The notes under the pieces are model-generated. The model was given only the letters and a program-made list of their open reading frames with translations. It was not told where the DNA came from and searched no databases. The translations under genes were made by a program, and so were the position numbers. A stretch of 55,348 bases of DNA from Dehalococcoidia bacterium (lineage in GTDB: Bacteria; Chloroflexota; Dehalococcoidia; Dehalococcoidales; W111), in assembly GCA_011191985.1 (NCBI GenBank), contig DUEU01000071.1, forward strand, positions 1 through 55,348. Reading direction: 5' to 3'. Below are positions 1-9,295 of this stretch, one piece after another (position 1 is the first letter of the stretch; every line of letters starts with the position of its first letter).

Positions 1-204
1 GGCTTCAGCACCATGCTCACGGACAGCCTCAGCAACGGTATTATACACAGGAACGCCCTCCACCTCCTCACCACCCCGGCCTGGTGTGACCCCGGCAACA
101 ATATTGGTCCCGTAATCTAGCATCCACTTGGTCTGCACCCGACCTATCTTACCGGTGATACCTTGTACCAGCACCCTGGTCTCCCGGTTAAGCAGGATGC
201 TCAT
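1..204 (-). CDS. sucD: Succinate-CoA ligase alpha subunit, N-terminal part (runs off left edge)
   Basis: The first 68 residues of the alpha subunit of an NDP-forming succinate-CoA ligase, which carries the CoA-binding Rossmann domain and the phospho-histidine. The protein begins [15 protein letters not shown] and continues with [19 protein letters not shown], then [11 protein letters not shown] and [10 protein letters not shown], all typical of the SucD CoA-binding domain. Its ATG overlaps the TGA of sucC (ATGA), so the two are translationally coupled in the order sucC-sucD. The catalytic histidine lies beyond the window and cannot be checked. Confidence 0.93.
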   Translation of the reverse strand, partial: MSILLNRETRVLVQGITGKIGRVQTKWMLDYGTNIVAGVTPGRGGEEVEGVPVYNTVAEAVREHGAEA

Positions 205-1343
205 TGACTCTCCCCCAGCAGACGAAACAGCTCTTCCACCGCTTTTTCCGTTGAGACGTCGGTCACTACCGTCACTCCGTTTTTACGGAATATCTCCCAG
301 GTCTCTTCCTGATGATTGCCCAGGGCCTTAGCCACGACGGGGATAGTAACCCCGTGCTCTTTCATGTAGCGCACGACTCCCTTAGCCCCTTCATGAATGG
401 GGTTAATGCCTCCGTACACGTTGATAAAGACAGCCCTTACCCCCTCCTTTTGCAGCACCAGCCCCATAACCTTGTAGAGCAGGTCAGCGGTTATGGCACC
501 ACCCGTTTCCAGAAAGTTGGCCGGACTATACCGGCGGCCGATAATATCTATGGTCGCCATGCCCAGACCGGCGCCGCTGGCGATAACGGCAATATCCCCA
601 TCCATTTCCACATAGGTAACTCCAATATCACGTCCCTTCTTCTCCAGGGGAGTATATGTCCGGTCTCCCAGCACCATATTGAGCTCGGGGTGGCGTTTCA
701 AGCCGAGCTCATCGATTTCCACCTTGGAGTCAACGGCGACGTAGTTACCCTGTGTAGTAAGAACCAGCGGATTTATTTCGGCAGTCAGGCCATCGTACTT
801 ACTGAAGACATTGTAAAGAGCACCAAGGATATTGGCCACCCGGACCATTTCCCGGCCACTCAAACCTGCCTCTCGGGCCATCATCTGGGCTTCAAACGGC
901 AGCAGGCCGGTGGTAATGGGGACACGACGGGAGATAATCAGCTCAGGATGGTCACGGGCAATCTCATTGATGGAGACGCCGCCCTCAGTGCTGAGAATGA
1001 CCACTGGCTCACCCTGGTATTCGTCCACGGTGACCCCCAGGTAGAACTCCCTGACTGACTCTACCTTTGGGGTTACCATGACCTGCTGCACCGGAAAGCC
1101 CCGGATCAGCGAACCGAGGATGCTATCGGCGACATATTCCACCTGCTCCAGAGAGGCCGCCGTCCGCACGCCGCCGGCCAGCCAGCGGCCCCCGGTCAAA
1201 ACCTGGGCCTTTATCACCACCGGCAGGCCCATTTCCTGTGCCTTCTCCCTTGCCTCCCGGCCGCTGGTGGCCAGGGCATAATCGGGTACCGGTACGCCTT
1301 CACGGGAGAATAACTCGTGTCCTTCGTATTCGTACAGTCTCAT
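201..1343 (-). CDS. sucC: Succinate-CoA ligase (ADP-forming) beta subunit-like, ATP-grasp
   Basis: 380 residues, close to the usual SucC length of about 390. SucC/SucD interconvert succinyl-CoA and succinate with substrate-level phosphorylation in the cytoplasm. The N-terminal ATP-grasp region starts [19 protein letters not shown]. The later parts contain EINPLV, the metal-binding region, and a C-terminal ligase domain with INVYGGI. Two motifs diverge from canonical SucC: the nucleotide loop normally GGRGKAGG reads GGRWLAGG, and the loop after GGI, normally RCD-like, reads NPIHEGAKG. The true acyl substrate could therefore differ (malate or another dicarboxylate). It is followed by sucD with a 4-base overlap. 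No strong promoter was recognised in the divergent gap to the dehydratase gene. Confidence 0.85.
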   Translation of the reverse strand: MRLYEYEGHELFSREGVPVPDYALATSGREAREKAQEMGLPVVIKAQVLTGGRWLAGGVRTAASLEQVEYVADSILGSLIRGFPVQQVMVTPKVESVREFYLGVTVDEYQGEPVVILSTEGGVSINEIARDHPELIISRRVPITTGLLPFEAQMMAREAGLSGREMVRVANILGALYNVFSKYDGLTAEINPLVLTTQGNYVAVDSKVEIDELGLKRHPELNMVLGDRTYTPLEKKGRDIGVTYVEMDGDIAVIASGAGLGMATIDIIGRRYSPANFLETGGAITADLLYKVMGLVLQKEGVRAVFINVYGGINPIHEGAKGVVRYMKEHGVTIPVVAKALGNHQEETWEIFRKNGVTVVTDVSTEKAVEELFRLLGESQ

Positions 1344-1450
1344 ATCGGCTAACCACTACATCTTACCCTGCCCGGGCAAGATGAGTCAAATCGGTACTCC
1401 TACCGCCCAACCAAGCCGCAGTATAGCGCCACGCTCAAACACTGCGGTTT

Positions 1451-1479
1451 TTACAACCAACACCGCTAAATGTTATACT
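1451..1479 (+). promoter_or_regulatory. Promoter candidate for the hydroxybutyryl-CoA dehydratase/pur operon
   Basis: An extended -10, TGTTATACT (1471-1479), lies 17 bases after a weak -35, TTACAA (1451-1456). It sits in the 193-base gap between divergent sucC and the dehydratase gene, about 57 bases before the GTG start. Assignment is by motif only. Confidence 0.5.
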
Positions 1480-1536
1480 GACTTAGGAGCTGAAATTTCT
1501 TCAATTCTGGCGGGACAAGGAGGCTAGAGGAGACCA

Positions 1537-2976
1537 GTGGCATTAAAGACAAAGGAACAGTATTACGAGTCATTGAAAGAACTGCACCCTACGGCCTACA
1601 TCCTGGGGGAGAAGGTGGATAATCCCACCGAGCACCCCCTGATTAAGCATATGACAGCAGCGGTGGCGAAAACCTACGAGCTGGAAAATGACACGGAAGG
1701 TAAGAAATTCCTGGTGGCTCAGTCCGACCTGACTGGGGAAGAGGTCAGCCGCTTTGTGAAATTCTATAAGGGTGTTGACGATCTGATGGCTAAGGTGAAA
1801 ATGCTGAAATACCTTTCCCAGAGGATCGGCGGTTGCTACATGCGTTGCACCGGCATGGACGCCATCAATGCCGTTGGCATAGAGGCCTATAACTGCGACC
1901 AGAAGTACGGCACGGAGTACTGGCCCCGACTGCAGGAATTCGTCAAGATGGTGCAGAAGAATGACCTCGTCGTCTTCAGCGGCGTTACCGACGTTAAAGG
2001 GGACCGCTCACTGCGCCCGTCTCAGCAGAAAGACCCGGATATGTACCTGCACGTGGTAGACCGGAATAAGGACGGCATCGTCGTCCGGGGCGCCAAGATA
2101 CACCAGACCGGCTCCATGTGCGCCCACTGGGCACTGGTAGTGCCCACCCGGGAGATGCGCGAGGATGACAAGGACTACGCCGTTTGCTTCGCCGTACCCA
2201 ACGATGCCGAAGGGCTTATTCACGTCTACGGCCGGGGTACGCTGGAAGCCCAGCCGCTGCAGGACTGCGACCTGGGTAACGCCGAGTTCAGCAAGGCCTC
2301 TCCCATGGTCATCTTTAACGACGTATTCGTGCCCTGGGAAAGGGTGTTCCTGTGCGGGGAATACGAGTACGCCGGCGATATGGTACGCAACTTCGGTAAC
2401 TACCACCGTCACTCTCACGGCGGCTGCAAGTGCGGTGTGGGCGATGTCTTGATTGGTGCTGCCGCTACCGCCGCCGATTATAACGGCTTACCAAAGATAT
2501 CTCACCTCCAGAATAAATACGCCGAGATGCTTAAGGTTACCGAAGCAATCTATGGCTGCTCCATCGCCGCATCGGTGGAATCCACCGAGACACCGTCCGG
2601 CATCTATACCGTTGACCCGGTGCTGTCAAACACATCCAAGCTCTACGAAGGCAAGGAGTTGGCTGAAGTTGTACGCCTGATGATCGAGGTTGCTGGCGGC
2701 ATGACCACCGACCTCCCTTCAGACAAAGACTTCGCCAACCCGGAAATCGGCCCCCTGCTGACCAAATACCTCAAGGGCGTGGATGGCGTTGCTACGGAAG
2801 ACCGGGTGAAGATATTCCGGTTAATCGAGAAGCTTGCCTTCGAAAGCCGGGATATCGTCTCCAACATCCATGGTGCCGGCTCACCAGAGACACACCGCAT
2901 GACCATACTGCGCAATGCCAATATAGAGGCCAAAAAGAAGCTGGCCAAGAACCTGGCCGGTATCAAAGAAAACTAA
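1537..2976 (+). CDS. abfD: 4-hydroxybutyryl-CoA dehydratase
   Basis: 479 residues, matching the HpaB/AbfD flavoprotein family. The enzyme uses FAD and one [4Fe-4S] cluster to dehydrate 4-hydroxybutyryl-CoA to crotonyl-CoA through a ketyl radical. In the clostridial enzyme the ligands are C99, C103, H292 and C299. Here the equivalents are all present at nearly the same numbers: GGCYMRC gives C100 and C104, and NYHRHSHGGC gives H290 and C297. This favours dehydratase over a monooxygenase paralogue. Translation starts at GTG after GGAGGCTAGAGGAG. It stands directly upstream of purD (4-base gap) although the pathways are unrelated. It could serve GABA/succinate fermentation or a 4-hydroxybutyrate carbon cycle; the sucCD next door makes a C4 route plausible. 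Confidence 0.9.
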   Translation: MALKTKEQYYESLKELHPTAYILGEKVDNPTEHPLIKHMTAAVAKTYELENDTEGKKFLVAQSDLTGEEVSRFVKFYKGVDDLMAKVKMLKYLSQRIGGCYMRCTGMDAINAVGIEAYNCDQKYGTEYWPRLQEFVKMVQKNDLVVFSGVTDVKGDRSLRPSQQKDPDMYLHVVDRNKDGIVVRGAKIHQTGSMCAHWALVVPTREMREDDKDYAVCFAVPNDAEGLIHVYGRGTLEAQPLQDCDLGNAEFSKASPMVIFNDVFVPWERVFLCGEYEYAGDMVRNFGNYHRHSHGGCKCGVGDVLIGAAATAADYNGLPKISHLQNKYAEMLKVTEAIYGCSIAASVESTETPSGIYTVDPVLSNTSKLYEGKELAEVVRLMIEVAGGMTTDLPSDKDFANPEIGPLLTKYLKGVDGVATEDRVKIFRLIEKLAFESRDIVSNIHGAGSPETHRMTILRNANIEAKKKLAKNLAGIKEN

Positions 2977-2980
2977 AACA

Positions 2981-4252
2981 ATGAAGGTACTGGTTATCGG
3001 CGGTGGTGCCAGAGAGCATACCCTAGTCTGGAAGCTCACCCAGAGCCCCAGGGTCAGCGAAATTTTCGTTACGCCGGGTAATGCCGGCACCGCTCAGCTG
3101 GCCTACAACCTCGATATCAGCCCGACCGATATTGAAGCCCTGGCCCAGGCCGCCAGAGATAACCGAATCGACCTCACCGTAGTCGGCCCGGAGGCACCGC
3201 TGGCCGAGGGCATCGCCGACCAGTTCCTCATCAGGGGGATGGCCATCTTTGGTGCCACTAAAAAGGCCGCCGAAATAGAAACCAGCAAGGTTTTTGCCAA
3301 AGAACTGATGCAGAAATATAACATCCCCGGCGCCGGCAGCGCCAGCTTTGCCGACTACAACCAGGCGAAAGAGTATGTCTCCCAGCAGACAGCGCCGGTA
3401 GTGATAAAGGCCGATGGGCTGGCAGCAGGTAAAGGGGTAACAGTCGCCGAGACAATCCCGCAGGCCCTGGATACCCTGGCTAGCATCATGGAAGCTAAAG
3501 TCTTCGGGGCGGCCGGTGACCAGGTGCTCGTTGAGGAATACCTGTCTGGAAGAGAGATGAGCGCCTTTGTCTTTACCGATGCCCACACCGTGGTGACGAT
3601 GGTACCCGCCTGCGACTACAAGCCGGTTTTCGATGGCGACCTCGGCCCCAACACCGGTGGCATGGGCAGTTACAGCCCTCCGTATTTCTACGGCCCTGAC
3701 CTAGCACAGGTGGTCGCCGAGACAATCATGAGGCCAACAGTAAAGGCCCTTTATGAGGAAGGCAGACCCTATAAAGGTGTCCTCTACGGCGGCCTGATGA
3801 TTACCAAGAACGGGCCAAGGGCACTGGAGTTCAACGCCCGCTTCGGTGACCCTGAGGCACAGGTTATTCTGCCCCGGCTCAAAACTGACCTGCTGGAAAT
3901 CATGATAGCCGTGGTTGACAACAGACTGGATAAGATAAACGTAGAGTGGAGCCAATATGCCTGTGTTGGTGTTGTCCTGGCATCTGCCGGCTACCCCGAC
4001 AGCTACCAGACCGGCTTCCCCATCAGCGGCCTCGACGACCTGGATGATAACATCCTAGTATTCCATGCCGGCACCAGGGCCGGTACCGGGACGGGACAGG
4101 TATTGACCAGCGGTGGGCGCGTGCTTACAATAGTAGCTATGGGGAAGACCATTGCCGAGGCGAGGGAAAAGGTCTACGCTAATGTCCCCCGAATTCACTT
4201 CGAGGGTGTTCACTATCGCCAGGACATTGCCCTCACCAAGAGAGGTAAGTAA
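2981..4252 (+). CDS. purD: Phosphoribosylamine-glycine ligase
   Basis: 423 residues, the standard PurD length. It joins glycine to 5-phosphoribosylamine using ATP in de novo purine synthesis. Visible motifs are VIGGGAREHTLVWKL at the N-terminus, VGPEAPLAEG, the ATP-grasp pieces ADGLAAGKGV and VEEYLSGREMSAF, NTGGMGSYSP, and the metal-binding EFNARFGDPEAQ. It begins four bases after the dehydratase stop with no clear Shine-Dalgarno sequence, suggesting coupled translation. Its stop overlaps the ATG of purE. Confidence 0.97.
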   Translation: MKVLVIGGGAREHTLVWKLTQSPRVSEIFVTPGNAGTAQLAYNLDISPTDIEALAQAARDNRIDLTVVGPEAPLAEGIADQFLIRGMAIFGATKKAAEIETSKVFAKELMQKYNIPGAGSASFADYNQAKEYVSQQTAPVVIKADGLAAGKGVTVAETIPQALDTLASIMEAKVFGAAGDQVLVEEYLSGREMSAFVFTDAHTVVTMVPACDYKPVFDGDLGPNTGGMGSYSPPYFYGPDLAQVVAETIMRPTVKALYEEGRPYKGVLYGGLMITKNGPRALEFNARFGDPEAQVILPRLKTDLLEIMIAVVDNRLDKINVEWSQYACVGVVLASAGYPDSYQTGFPISGLDDLDDNILVFHAGTRAGTGTGQVLTSGGRVLTIVAMGKTIAEAREKVYANVPRIHFEGVHYRQDIALTKRGK

Positions 4253-4713
4253 TGCCACCGGTAGCCGTGGTCATGGGTTCCAAATCAGATGCCGAGATAA
4301 TGCAGGCAACACAGGACGTGCTAGACAGTCTGGCTATCGGTTATGAGGTGAACGTAATCTCGGCCCACCGCACCCCAGAAAAGGCAAAACAGTTTGCCCT
4401 GAACGCGCGCGACTGCGGTATAGAAGTCATAATTGCCGCCGCGGGCGGAGCAGCCCACCTGCCCGGGGTTCTGGCCAGCTGGACAAGCCTGCCCATTATC
4501 GGCGTCCCCCTGGCCAGCAGCGATTTGCAGGGGCTCGATGCCCTCCTTTCTATAGCCCAGATGCCGGCCGGTATCCCTGTGGCCACGGTAGCGGTAGGCA
4601 AGGCCGGCGCCAAGAACGCCGCCTATCTTGCTGCCGAAATCCTGGGCCTGAAATACCCCGAGATAAGAGACGCCTACGAAGAATACCGGAAGGGCCTGCA
4701 AGGAGAGTCATGA
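4252..4713 (+). CDS. purE: N5-carboxyaminoimidazole ribonucleotide mutase
   Basis: 153 residues, a class I PurE by length. It rearranges N5-CAIR to CAIR. The signatures VVMGSKSDAEIM, SAHRTPE and AAAGGAAHLPG are intact and form the nucleotide and phosphate pocket. No purK lies in this cluster, so the N5-CAIR synthetase must be elsewhere. The start overlaps the purD stop (TAATG) and the end overlaps the purB start (ATGA), so the operon is tightly coupled. Confidence 0.97.
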   Translation: MPPVAVVMGSKSDAEIMQATQDVLDSLAIGYEVNVISAHRTPEKAKQFALNARDCGIEVIIAAAGGAAHLPGVLASWTSLPIIGVPLASSDLQGLDALLSIAQMPAGIPVATVAVGKAGAKNAAYLAAEILGLKYPEIRDAYEEYRKGLQGES

Positions 4714-6059
4714 TTGAGCGTTACTCTCGTTCCCAGATGAAGAGAATATGGTCCGATGAGAACAAGTTTAGCAAGTGGCTTGAGGTCGAGATTTCCGTTT
4801 GTGATGCCTGGGCAGAGCTGGGCGTTATTCCCCGTCAGGCGGCCGCCAAGATTAAGCTGGCCAAATGCAATCTAAAACGTATGGAGGAGATTCTCAAAAC
4901 AACTCACCACGACGTGACCGCCTTTCTCGGCTCGGTGTCAGAAAGCCTGGGAGAGGAATCACGATTTGTCCATCTCGGTCTCACCTCATCCGACGTCATC
5001 GACACAGGCTTGAGCCTGCAGATGGTTGAAGCCGCCGAGATACTGGCCCAGGATATAAAGGAACTGATATCAGCACTGGCACAGAAGGCGATAGAACACA
5101 AATACACGCCAATGATAGGTCGCACCCACGGCGTTCACGCCGAGCCGATTTCCTTCGGGCTAAAGCTGGCACTGTGGACAGAGGAGATGAGGCGCAATCA
5201 GAAGCGCCTGGCCGAAGCCAGACAGGCAATCGCGGTGGGCAAGATTTCCGGCGCCGTCGGCACCTATGCCACGGTGCCGCCTGAGGTCGAGGAGAAGGCC
5301 TGTGCCAAGCTGGGTCTTACCCCCGCCCCGGTGTCCAGCCAGGTTCTACAGCGCGACCGCCATGCCCAGTTTGTGACCACCTTGGCCATAACCGCCAGCT
5401 CTCTGGAAAAGTTTGCCACCGAGATCAGGCTTCTGCAAAAAACGGAGACACGGGAGGTAGAAGAACCGTTCAGTGCCGGGCAGACCGGCTCGTCGGCCAT
5501 GCCCCATAAACGGAACCCCGAGCTCTGTGAGCGCATCAGCGGCCTAGCCCGGCTGGTACGGGGTTACGCCCTGACCTCAATGGAAAACATCGCCCTCTGG
5601 CACGAGCGGGACATAAGTCACTCCTCCACCGAGCGCATCACCATACCCGACGCCTGCCTGCTGCTGGACTACTGCCTGGCCATGTTCACCTCGATAATCA
5701 GCGGGCTGCACGTTTACCCCCGGAAAATGAAGCAAAATATCGGGCTCACCAAGGGACTTATCTTCTCCCAGAGGGTGATGCTGGCGCTTATTGATAAAGG
5801 ACTCTCCCGGCAGAAAGCCTACGAACTGGTGCAGCGCAACGCTATGCCAGTATGGCTCAAAAACCGTAATTTCCTGACCCTGCTGAAGGCAGACCCTGAG
5901 GTGACGGCCAACCTATCCCCGGCAGAGCTCGAAGCACTATTCGACTACCGGTACTACCTGCGCTATATAGACGATATCTTCCAGCGCCTGGGGTTAACCC
6001 AAACGCAGTGGAAACCCAGCATCACCAAGCATGCCGACCTGGGTCCCCGGGCACTATAA
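4710..6059 (+). CDS. purB: Adenylosuccinate lyase
   Basis: 449 residues of the fumarase/aspartase superfamily. PurB removes fumarate from SAICAR and from adenylosuccinate. It contains GRTHGVHAEPISFG with the catalytic histidine region and the superfamily signature GSSAMPHKRNP, whose flexible loop serine follows the GQTG segment. It is placed between purE and purC, giving the order purD-E-B-C. Length and motifs are complete and nothing is unusual. Confidence 0.97.
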   Translation: MIERYSRSQMKRIWSDENKFSKWLEVEISVCDAWAELGVIPRQAAAKIKLAKCNLKRMEEILKTTHHDVTAFLGSVSESLGEESRFVHLGLTSSDVIDTGLSLQMVEAAEILAQDIKELISALAQKAIEHKYTPMIGRTHGVHAEPISFGLKLALWTEEMRRNQKRLAEARQAIAVGKISGAVGTYATVPPEVEEKACAKLGLTPAPVSSQVLQRDRHAQFVTTLAITASSLEKFATEIRLLQKTETREVEEPFSAGQTGSSAMPHKRNPELCERISGLARLVRGYALTSMENIALWHERDISHSSTERITIPDACLLLDYCLAMFTSIISGLHVYPRKMKQNIGLTKGLIFSQRVMLALIDKGLSRQKAYELVQRNAMPVWLKNRNFLTLLKADPEVTANLSPAELEALFDYRYYLRYIDDIFQRLGLTQTQWKPSITKHADLGPRAL

Positions 6060-6066
6060 GGAGCCT

Positions 6067-6981
6067 ATGGACAATAGCACCCCGGTCTTACTAGAAACTG
6101 ATTTACCACTACCCCTATTCCTAAGGGGCAAGGTACGGGACACCTACGACCTCGGTGACCTGATGCTCATTATCGCCACTGACCGCATCTCGGCCTTCGA
6201 TGTGGTCCTCCCCGATGGTATACCAAGCAAAGGACGAGTGCTCAATCAACTTTCCAGCTTCTGGTTCCAGAAGACCGCAAGCCTGATACCCAACCACCTG
6301 GTAGCCACCGTGGATGACGTCCAGAAGCTCGATGCCTACCTCCCGGCTCAGAGTCGCGCCTACCCCGCTTACCTGGCCGGTCGGTCAATGATAGTTAAGA
6401 AGGCAGAGCGGGTGCTGGTGGAATGTGTCGTTCGTGGCTATCTGGCCGGCTCAGCGTGGGACGAGTACCGGCAACATGGTACGGTACTAGGCAAGACGCT
6501 ATCGGCCAGACTCCAGCATAGCCAGGAACTACCCGAGCCACTGTTCACCCCGACCACCAAGGCAGAGAGCGGCCACGACCTGCCCCTCAGCAATGCCGAG
6601 CTGGAAAACCTGGTCGGCAGAGCCGTTGCCGAGGAACTGGAAGCCAGAAGCCTGGCCATATATCGCTATGCCCGAGAGTACGCCAGTAAGCAGGGCATTA
6701 TTATTGCTGATACCAAGATGGAGTTCGGGCTGGAAGACGGTCGGCTTATCCTTATTGACGAACTGCTGACCCCAGACTCGTCTCGCTTCTGGGACGCCGG
6801 CGAGTATAAGGTCGGCCAATCTCAACCCAGCTACGATAAGCAGCCGGTCCGCGACTGGCTCACCAACTCCGGGTGGAACAAAGAGCCGCCGGCGCCAAAT
6901 TTACCACCGGCGGTCATTGCCAGCACCACGAAACGATATGAGCAGGCCTACGAAAGGCTAACGGGCCAGAGACTGAGGTGA
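6067..6981 (+). CDS. purC: Phosphoribosylaminoimidazole-succinocarboxamide synthase
   Basis: 304 residues. It condenses CAIR with aspartate using ATP to give SAICAR. The N-terminus has LRGKVRDTYDLGD followed by ATDRISAFDVVLPDGIPSKG, and later AEERVLVECVVRGYLAGS-type sequence (here KKAERVLVECVVRGYLAGS), DTKMEFG and DELLTPDSSRFW. I chose ATG 6067, just after AAGGAG, rather than an upstream ATG at 6031 that would overlap purB by 29 bases. It is the last pur gene and is convergent with the next minus-strand gene, four bases away. Confidence 0.96.
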   Translation: MDNSTPVLLETDLPLPLFLRGKVRDTYDLGDLMLIIATDRISAFDVVLPDGIPSKGRVLNQLSSFWFQKTASLIPNHLVATVDDVQKLDAYLPAQSRAYPAYLAGRSMIVKKAERVLVECVVRGYLAGSAWDEYRQHGTVLGKTLSARLQHSQELPEPLFTPTTKAESGHDLPLSNAELENLVGRAVAEELEARSLAIYRYAREYASKQGIIIADTKMEFGLEDGRLILIDELLTPDSSRFWDAGEYKVGQSQPSYDKQPVRDWLTNSGWNKEPPAPNLPPAVIASTTKRYEQAYERLTGQRLR

Positions 6982-6985
6982 TAGC

Positions 6986-7330
6986 CTAGCGGTAGTAGGA
7001 GGTCGACTTCTCGAGGCCCGATTGAAGAAGTTTGTCTTCCGCCAGGTAATAATCGCCGTCTTTGGTCATGATTACAATCTCGGCCCTCATCAGCGAAGCC
7101 AAAGCATACTGCTTGTAGTCACGTCCCCGGAACATCCCTTCCAGCATCCCCTTGGGCCTCAGTCCCAGTTCGTCAAGTGACTTGGCACTGCCGATGCCGA
7201 CAGCGTTACTCTCCCGGAAAATCCGTATTACCTGCCGCACGGCCCGCTTCAGACGCCATTGGGGAATAAAAATCAGGGCCAGGAGCATGAGTACAATAGC
7301 GGCGATTATCAAAACTACATCATTGTTCAT
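6986..7330 (-). CDS. Small membrane-anchored protein of unknown function
   Basis: 114 residues. An N-terminal membrane helix (about residues 4-22, VVLIIAAIVLMLLALIF) is followed by a basic cytoplasmic region. The middle (RQVIRIFRESNAVGIGSAKSLDELGL) and end (ALMRAEIVIMTKDGDYYLAEDKL) resemble a short winged-helix-like fold, but no family is recognised. It follows hisB on the same strand with an 8-base gap, so it is probably the last gene of hisC-hisB transcription. No catalytic motif is visible. Confidence 0.7.
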   Translation of the reverse strand: MNNDVVLIIAAIVLMLLALIFIPQWRLKRAVRQVIRIFRESNAVGIGSAKSLDELGLRPKGMLEGMFRGRDYKQYALASLMRAEIVIMTKDGDYYLAEDKLLQSGLEKSTSYYR

Positions 7331-7338
7331 GTTAAACC

Positions 7339-7929
7339 CTAGCTTTCTAACAGGTCCTTAGTGCTGGGCAGATCGCCGGCAATCCGCTCGTCTATCTTGG
7401 TCGCTGCGTCCAGCGCCCGGCCCAAAGCCTTAAACAGGGCCTCGGCCTTGTGATGGTCATTAGTGCCGTAAGCCACCCGGGCATGAAGATTAAGACGGCC
7501 TTCAATGGCAAACGACTCCATGAAGTGGCGGATAAGGTCAGTGGGAAATCCGGCCATGTCGTTATCGCTAAAGGACAGGTCCAAGACCGTGTATCCCCTA
7601 CCGCCGATGTCAACGGCCACCATCGCCAGGGCGTCATCCATAGGCACGGCAACATCCGCCATCCGGACTATACCGCGTTTTTCACCCAGGGCTTCGTTAA
7701 AGGCCTTACCCAAACAGATAGCAACATCCTCCACCAGGTGGTGCTGGTCATTACCCACGGCTGACAACTTTATGTCGAGTAGCCCGTGGCGGGCTATCTG
7801 CGCTATCAGATGGTCAAAAATTCTGATGCCGGTGTTGGTCTCCCATATTCCGCTACCATCGAGGGCGAGCTCCAGACTGATGTTAGTTTCCGCTGTCTCG
7901 CGTCTGACGACCGCAAGTCTATTTGTCAT
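7339..7929 (-). CDS. hisB: Imidazoleglycerol-phosphate dehydratase
   Basis: 196 residues, the monofunctional bacterial HisB length. It dehydrates imidazole-glycerol phosphate to imidazole-acetol phosphate using manganese. Metal-binding motifs are visible: [12 protein letters not shown] near the N-terminus, [12 protein letters not shown], and a second repeat with IRHFMESFA and [16 protein letters not shown] near the C-terminus. The first histidine loop is one residue shorter than the common form. Its start overlaps the end of hisC by 11 bases. Confidence 0.95.
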   Translation of the reverse strand: MTNRLAVVRRETAETNISLELALDGSGIWETNTGIRIFDHLIAQIARHGLLDIKLSAVGNDQHHLVEDVAICLGKAFNEALGEKRGIVRMADVAVPMDDALAMVAVDIGGRGYTVLDLSFSDNDMAGFPTDLIRHFMESFAIEGRLNLHARVAYGTNDHHKAEALFKALGRALDAATKIDERIAGDLPSTKDLLES

Positions 7930-9031
7930 CCAACTCCTTCTCTATTTGCTTGAGTACCCTTATCATAACATCAGTGTGCTCCGGTTTGCCAACACCGAAG
8001 CGAAGGGCGTTCTGCAATAGCGGAATATTGAAGTAGCGTATCAGTATCCCCTTTCTCTCAAGTCTTTGCTGGATTTCGTAGGCGTTACCCTTCAGGACAG
8101 AACAGAATACAAAGTTGGCCCAGGACGGATATGGCTTCAGGAAAGATAGCTGGCTCAACTCGGCAAATAGCCTGTCCCTCTCGGCCACTATAGTCTTCAC
8201 GTTGTTACGCAGATACTCAAGGTCTTTGAGCGACTCCCGCACCGCAATCTGAGCGGCTATATTTACGTTGTAGGGCTCCTTGATCTTCATTACATAGTCA
8301 GCGATCTGGGGAGGGAAGATACCATAACCAATCCTCATCCCGGCCAGTCCCGCCCACTTGCTGAAGGTCCGCAGTACCATCATATTGTCATACTTACTGG
8401 CCAGAGGGACAACGGTTTCCCCGTTGAACTCGACATAGGCCTCGTCCACCAGAACAGGTACCCCGGTCTCCACTATTTCCAGGATGTCCTCTAGCGGTAT
8501 CTTGGTGCCGGTGGGATTATTCGGGGTCGCCAGAGGTATCAATCTGGTCCGCGGGGTGATGGCCGCTTTCACAGCCGCGACATCGACCATATAATCCTCG
8601 TTGCGGGGCACCTCGACCAAGGTGCCGCCGCACAGTTGCGTCCGGTGACGGAAGATATCAAAGGTGGGCACACAGTTTATTACCTCATCACCCGGCCCGA
8701 CAAAAGAGCGCATAATATAGCCTATCAGCTCGTCGCTGCCGTTACCGGCGGCGATACACTCTGGCCTGGCGCCGACATACTCTGAGAGCATTTTCCTCAG
8801 TTCTACCTGCTCGGCATCGGGGTAGATATTAATACTAGAGCACTCGGCCAGTGCCCGCTGGACTCTGGGTGAACAACCGTAAGGATTTTCATTGGCATCC
8901 AGTTTGATGACATCCTTTGTCGCCACCTCCATCTTGCCCTCCAGGGCATCTGGGGCCTTGCTGGCAACGTAGCCACCCAGGGCAATAATCCAAGGCTTGA
9001 CCAGCCCTTCTATTCCGATAACCTTACTCAT
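7919..9031 (-). CDS. hisC: Histidinol-phosphate aminotransferase
   Basis: 370 residues, a fold-type I PLP aminotransferase converting imidazole-acetol phosphate to histidinol phosphate. The motifs [18 protein letters not shown] and the PLP lysine in [16 protein letters not shown] are present. I prefer ATG 9031 (preceded by AGAGG with 8 bases of spacing) over the GTG three codons upstream. It is separated from hisD by a 264-base gap with a terminator-like hairpin, so hisC-hisB may form its own unit or be reached by read-through. Confidence 0.95.
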   Translation of the reverse strand: MSKVIGIEGLVKPWIIALGGYVASKAPDALEGKMEVATKDVIKLDANENPYGCSPRVQRALAECSSINIYPDAEQVELRKMLSEYVGARPECIAAGNGSDELIGYIMRSFVGPGDEVINCVPTFDIFRHRTQLCGGTLVEVPRNEDYMVDVAAVKAAITPRTRLIPLATPNNPTGTKIPLEDILEIVETGVPVLVDEAYVEFNGETVVPLASKYDNMMVLRTFSKWAGLAGMRIGYGIFPPQIADYVMKIKEPYNVNIAAQIAVRESLKDLEYLRNNVKTIVAERDRLFAELSQLSFLKPYPSWANFVFCSVLKGNAYEIQQRLERKGILIRYFNIPLLQNALRFGVGKPEHTDVMIRVLKQIEKELDDK

Positions 9032-9109
9032 TTTCCTCACCTCTTATCGCTGATTATTTTTAACCGGTCTATGACCAGCAGTTTTAATTACGTTCACCAA
9101 AATAAAATT

Positions 9110-9126
9110 CCCTCCGCTTGGGAGGG
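9110..9126 (-). terminator. Intrinsic terminator downstream of hisD
   Basis: A 6-bp stem CCCTCC/GGAGGG with a 5-base loop. Read on the minus strand it is followed by AATTTTATTTT; on the plus strand by CTTCTCTTTT, so it could stop transcription both ways. It lies in the 264-base gap between hisD and hisC. Otherwise I see no gene or T-box signature (no GGTGGNACCGCG-like antiterminator) in the gap. Confidence 0.6.
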
Positions 9127-9295
9127 CTTCTCTTTTAATTTCCGGATTGTCTTATTTCTTTGAGCTATACCATCGACATTACATCAATACCTCCCAAGCG
9201 CCGCTGCGCCCAGTAAACGCGAAATAATAATAGTAAGCCTTGTGAACAACTAAATACGCTTTCATCTCTAACTCACTTTATTTGCCGTAAGTTTA

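Noticed and set aside
312..1058. Long plus-strand open frame opposite sucC.
   Set aside because: It is the antisense shadow of a well-supported gene, as are the long frames opposite purD, hisD, ccmC and aor.
9032..9295. Histidine T-box or attenuator in the hisD-hisC gap.
   Set aside because: Only a terminator hairpin is visible; no T-box antiterminator consensus, specifier loop or His-rich leader peptide was found.
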